From Clostridia bacterium (GTDB lineage Bacteria; Bacillota; Clostridia; UBA1212; UBA1255): DNA of 43,219 bases. The stretch spans positions 1-43,219 of the forward strand of contig JAFWQX010000010.1 in NCBI GenBank assembly GCA_017508875.1. The letters run 5' to 3'. The notes under the pieces were generated by a model. The model did not search any database, was not told where the DNA came from, and saw only the letters and a list, made by a program, of their open reading frames with translations. How positions within the stretch are numbered: position 1 is the first letter of the stretch; every line of letters starts with the position of its first letter. The position numbers and the translations under genes were made by a program. Of the stretch, positions 40,600-43,219 are shown one piece after another.

Positions 40600-41925
40600 A
40601 TGAATTTTGAAACCGAGAGAATTGAATTTAAGTCTCAGTTTACCGAGGAAATCTATAAAGAAGTAATAGCCTTTGCCAATACTGACGGAGGCAATGTATA
40701 TGTCGGAATCGATAACGGCGGTAATGCTATTGGAGTGAATGATGTTGACAAAGAATATAACCGTATTACCAACGGCATCCGCGATGCAATCATGCCGGAT
40801 GTTACCATGTTCGTACGCTTTACGGTAAAGGAAAACAAGGTGATATGCATCACTGTAAGTGAAGGTACGAACAAGCCCTACTATCTCAAAGGGAAAGGCT
40901 TGAAACCGAGCGGCGTTTACGTACGTCAGGGCACATCCAGTGTTCCCGCTTCCCCCGAGCAGATCCGTAATATGATCAAGGAGAGCGACGGCGATACTTT
41001 CGAAGAAAACCGTTCACTTGAGCAGGAGCTTACCTTTGAAGCGGCTCAAAGAGCATTCGATCTTTACGGTGTGGAATTCAACCCGGGAAAATACCGGTCT
41101 CTTGGTATTACACAAAATAAAGAGGGCTTTTATACAAACCTTGCCTTGCTGCTCTCCGATCAGTGCGCTCACACAATAAAAATTGCCGTATTCAGCGACG
41201 ATGCCTGTACCGTATTTCGTGACAGCAAGGAGTTCGGTGGTTCGATTTTTAAGCAATTTGAAGACACCATAAGCTATCTCGCTCTTTGTAATAAAACGAG
41301 TTCTGTAATAAAAGGCGTGGTACGTACGGATAAGCAGGATTATCCTGAAGAAGCTATACGCGAGGCTCTGCTGAACGCGATCGTCCACCGCGATTACAGT
41401 TTCAGTGGCAGTGTCATAATCAATGTCACCGATCATAAAATGGAGTTCATTTCTCTCGGAGGTCTTCTTCCCGGTCTTTCCCCCGACGATATTCGTTCAG
41501 GTATTTCTCAGCCGAGAAACAAAAATCTTGCCGAAGTGTTCCATCGTCTGCGTCTGATTGAAAGCTATGGCACAGGTATTCGCAGAATATTCAATCTGTA
41601 CGCCGATTGCCCGGAGCAGCCTCAAATCGCAGTAACTTCCAATACGTTCAAAATCATTTTGCCGAATAAGAATGCTGTTTATGAGGCAGAAACGGAGAAG
41701 GTTCATTCGGTAACGCCGCAGATGAAGAAAGTGCTGAATTATATTAAAACAAACGGTCAAATCACCGAAAAAGAAATCAGCGACTTGCTCGGTCTGAAAA
41801 AGACACGCACATTTACTGTTGCAAAGCAGATGAGAGATCTCGGATTGATAAAAGTCGTTGGAAGGGGCGAAAGCAAATACTATTCTATGGAAAAGAATGG
41901 AAACTTTTCCTCTTTTTATAATTAA
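40600..41925 (+). CDS. AlbA_2 (Schlafen-like) domain transcriptional regulator
   Basis: Protein of 441 residues. The N-terminal AlbA_2 domain shows ETERIEFKSQFTEEIYKEVIAFANTDGGNVYVGIDNGG and YYLKGKGLKPSGVYVRQGTSSVPAS. A GHKL-like middle (HATPase_c_4 type) shows YPEEAIREALLNAIVHRDYSFSGSVIIN and RNKNLAEVFHRLRLIESYGTGIRRIF. A winged helix at the end (TEKEISDLLGLKKTRTFTVAKQMRDLGLI) probably binds DNA. Such proteins are widespread and mostly uncharacterised; some are linked to stress or phage response. Its 3' end overlaps that of the radical SAM gene by four bases. AT-rich codon use sets it apart from the his genes, which may mean recent arrival. Confidence 0.85.
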   Translation: MNFETERIEFKSQFTEEIYKEVIAFANTDGGNVYVGIDNGGNAIGVNDVDKEYNRITNGIRDAIMPDVTMFVRFTVKENKVICITVSEGTNKPYYLKGKGLKPSGVYVRQGTSSVPASPEQIRNMIKESDGDTFEENRSLEQELTFEAAQRAFDLYGVEFNPGKYRSLGITQNKEGFYTNLALLLSDQCAHTIKIAVFSDDACTVFRDSKEFGGSIFKQFEDTISYLALCNKTSSVIKGVVRTDKQDYPEEAIREALLNAIVHRDYSFSGSVIINVTDHKMEFISLGGLLPGLSPDDIRSGISQPRNKNLAEVFHRLRLIESYGTGIRRIFNLYADCPEQPQIAVTSNTFKIILPNKNAVYEAETEKVHSVTPQMKKVLNYIKTNGQITEKEISDLLGLKKTRTFTVAKQMRDLGLIKVVGRGESKYYSMEKNGNFSSFYN

Positions 41926-42914
41926 CGAACAGCGTCGGAAACAATTTGATCCCTGCCTACCATGCGTTCCCGTATCTTGTTCAGCACACGCCTTTTATCC
42001 GTTGCCCAGTCAGGCGCGATCAGCAGGCGGCGCGGAGGATCGCCGGTCAGGCGATGGATCGAGATGGAATCGGGCAATATTGACAGCGCGCGGACAACGA
42101 CGTCAACGTATTCGTCCATTGTCAGCGTCCGGAACGCCCCGTTTTGATACAATTCAGCCAGATCCGTGCCGCGAAGCACGTGGAGCAGCTGAAATTTGAC
42201 CCCCTCGACGCCTGACCGGGCAACGTACCTGACCGATTCGAGCATCATTTCCGTCGATTCGAGTGAAAGTTCTGGTCCTTCCGTCGATTCGGGCGAAAGT
42301 TTTGCCTTTTCCGCCGAAGGATGGTCCGGAGGATAAGGCAGGCCGAAAATCAGATGTGTCACCACGCGCGCACCGGCAGCGCGAAGGTCGCCCACCGCCC
42401 GGTCGTAGTCGGCGAGCGGGAAGCCGCGGCGTATAAACGCAGCCGTAGAATCATGGACAGTCTGAAAGCCGAGCTCGACGAAAACCGTTGTGCGCATGCA
42501 AAGGCGGCGGATCAGGGCGATGATCTCAGGACCGAGGCAGTCCGGGCGGGTAGCGATAGAGATGCCGACAACGGTTTTGTCGGCGAGCGGCGCTTCGAAC
42601 AGCGGCCCGAGGTATTCAACCGAGGCATAGGTGTTGGTGTAATTTTGAAAATATGCGATATACCCCGCTTTTCCGGTGTCAATTTTAGCTCCGAGCCTCT
42701 CTTTTGCGCGGTCAAGCTCCTCCTGCTTCCCTGTGTACCGCTCCGAAAAGTCGCCGCTCCCGGCCTGCGAACAAAAGATGCAGCCGCGGGTCCCTTTCGT
42801 TCCGTCACGCGTGGGGCAGGTACATCCGATGTCAAGCGATAGTTTGTATATTTTCCGGCCGAATTCGTTTTTCAGCCGCCTGCCGATCATCCGGCTCTCA
42901 AGTTCTGTTCCCAT
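41922..42914 (-). CDS. Radical SAM protein, TIGR01212/YhcC family
   Basis: Protein of 330 residues. The cysteine motif CTCPTRDGTKGTRGCIFCS near residue 31 is the family's expanded form (C-x-C-P-x-R-D-G-T-x-G-x-x-G-C-x-F-C). YIAYFQNYTNTYASVEYL, VGISIATRPDCLG, VELGFQTVHDSTAAFIRRG and THLIFGLPYPP are characteristic. The function of the family is not established; an RNA- or sulfur-related reaction has been suggested from its likeness to Elp3-type enzymes. A 28-residue insert after GLPYPPDHP has an internal LSPESTEGPELSLESTE near-repeat. The start ATG lacks a clear ribosome binding site. Confidence 0.9.
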   Translation of the reverse strand: MGTELESRMIGRRLKNEFGRKIYKLSLDIGCTCPTRDGTKGTRGCIFCSQAGSGDFSERYTGKQEELDRAKERLGAKIDTGKAGYIAYFQNYTNTYASVEYLGPLFEAPLADKTVVGISIATRPDCLGPEIIALIRRLCMRTTVFVELGFQTVHDSTAAFIRRGFPLADYDRAVGDLRAAGARVVTHLIFGLPYPPDHPSAEKAKLSPESTEGPELSLESTEMMLESVRYVARSGVEGVKFQLLHVLRGTDLAELYQNGAFRTLTMDEYVDVVVRALSILPDSISIHRLTGDPPRRLLIAPDWATDKRRVLNKIRERMVGRDQIVSDAVR

Positions 42915-42973
42915 AATACGTTTGTTATTCTCAATTATACTTTGGCTTCTTTGACAACCTTATTTTTCGCCAG

Positions 42974-43219
42974 CGAAGCCGAGTGAATGGCTAAGAATTT
43001 TGTTTATTTGTTGTAGTCTAGGCATTCATTACCTCGTTCGGTCACGCACGAAGCCGGATAGATGGCTAAGAATTTTGTTTGACCGAAATGCGAATTAATG
43101 AAGGGAACGCATGAGACCCAAAATTCGTGCCATCATCCGGTTCGTGCTTTGACCGAACTGCGAACCGATTCCGGGGTTCGCAGTAGACCCAAAATTCGTG
43201 CCATCACTCGGTTCGCCCA
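42974..43219. repeat. Foldback/tandem repeat element at the right edge
   Basis: CGAAGCC-rich units at 42974 and 43050 (76-base step) share ATGGCTAAGAATTTTG. Two inverted relatives at 43079 and 43150 (71-base step) share TTTGACCGAA, AGACCCAAAATTCGTGCCATC and CGGTTCG in parts. The halves can pair over most of their length, first with last and second with third. The element runs off the window, and no gene is seen from 42915 on. Confidence 0.8.

Overview
The window looks like a chromosomal piece of a Gram-positive, probably gut-dwelling anaerobic member of the Clostridia. Pointers are the AAGGAGG-type ribosome binding sites, sigma-A-like promoters with 17-base spacers, an FMN riboswitch with an intrinsic attenuator in front of a RibU-type riboflavin transporter, sodium-pump decarboxylase subunits, a YolD-like partner of a Y-family polymerase, and a histidine operon headed by a YerC/TrpR-like regulator and using the short HisG plus HisZ. 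No species can be named from sequence alone.

Left half (1-21 kb): a loose run of short transcription units. In order they are a membrane-anchored GH99-like protein, a Y-family polymerase with a YolD-like protein, tRNA-Leu(UAG), a membrane-anchored DUF5050-like protein, a REP-associated (RAYT-type) Y1 transposase, a lipoprotein GH99-like paralogue with an unknown partner, OadG/OadB-like sodium-pump subunits, riboswitch-controlled ribU (minus), an M3-like peptidase with a thiamine pyrophosphokinase (minus), a small unknown protein, and a stand-alone reverse transcriptase preceded by a pseudoknotted RNA candidate. Between almost all of them lie copies of the 19-mer GGTGCCTGTCCCCAGTTGC (about 36 exact or near-exact copies). 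They are often paired head to head as 75- or 112-bp REPIN-like units. Copies facing a gene sit directly before, or supply, its -35 box (TTGCAT/TTGCAA, then 17-18 bases, then the -10).

Middle (21-28 kb): nagB, ppa and folD on plus; a zinc-ribbon membrane protein and pdxA on minus; then a CrtC/tocopherol-cyclase-like protein and a sugar isomerase/epimerase with a Gfo/Idh/MocA oxidoreductase. The 19-mer repeat stops at 21.0 kb.

Right (28-43 kb): a large beta-helix lipoprotein and a PD-(D/E)XK protein, then the complete minus-strand operon yerC-like/hisZ-hisG-hisD-hisC-hisB-hisH-hisA-hisF-hisIE (39.9 to 31.95 kb), whose promoter carries a small dyad. Beyond it are a CBM6-like gene remnant, an AlbA_2-type regulator and a TIGR01212-type radical SAM protein. 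A tandem/foldback repeat runs off the right edge.

The strongest oddities are the promoter-linked repeat family with a resident RAYT, several intergenic arrays with an exact 10-bp period (CGGAAAT-type and CGACA-type), the RT with its structured RNA, an over-abundant ATTGACC/GGTCAAT heptamer whose orientation changes along genes, and a matching rise of T-ending codons toward the ends of transcription units.
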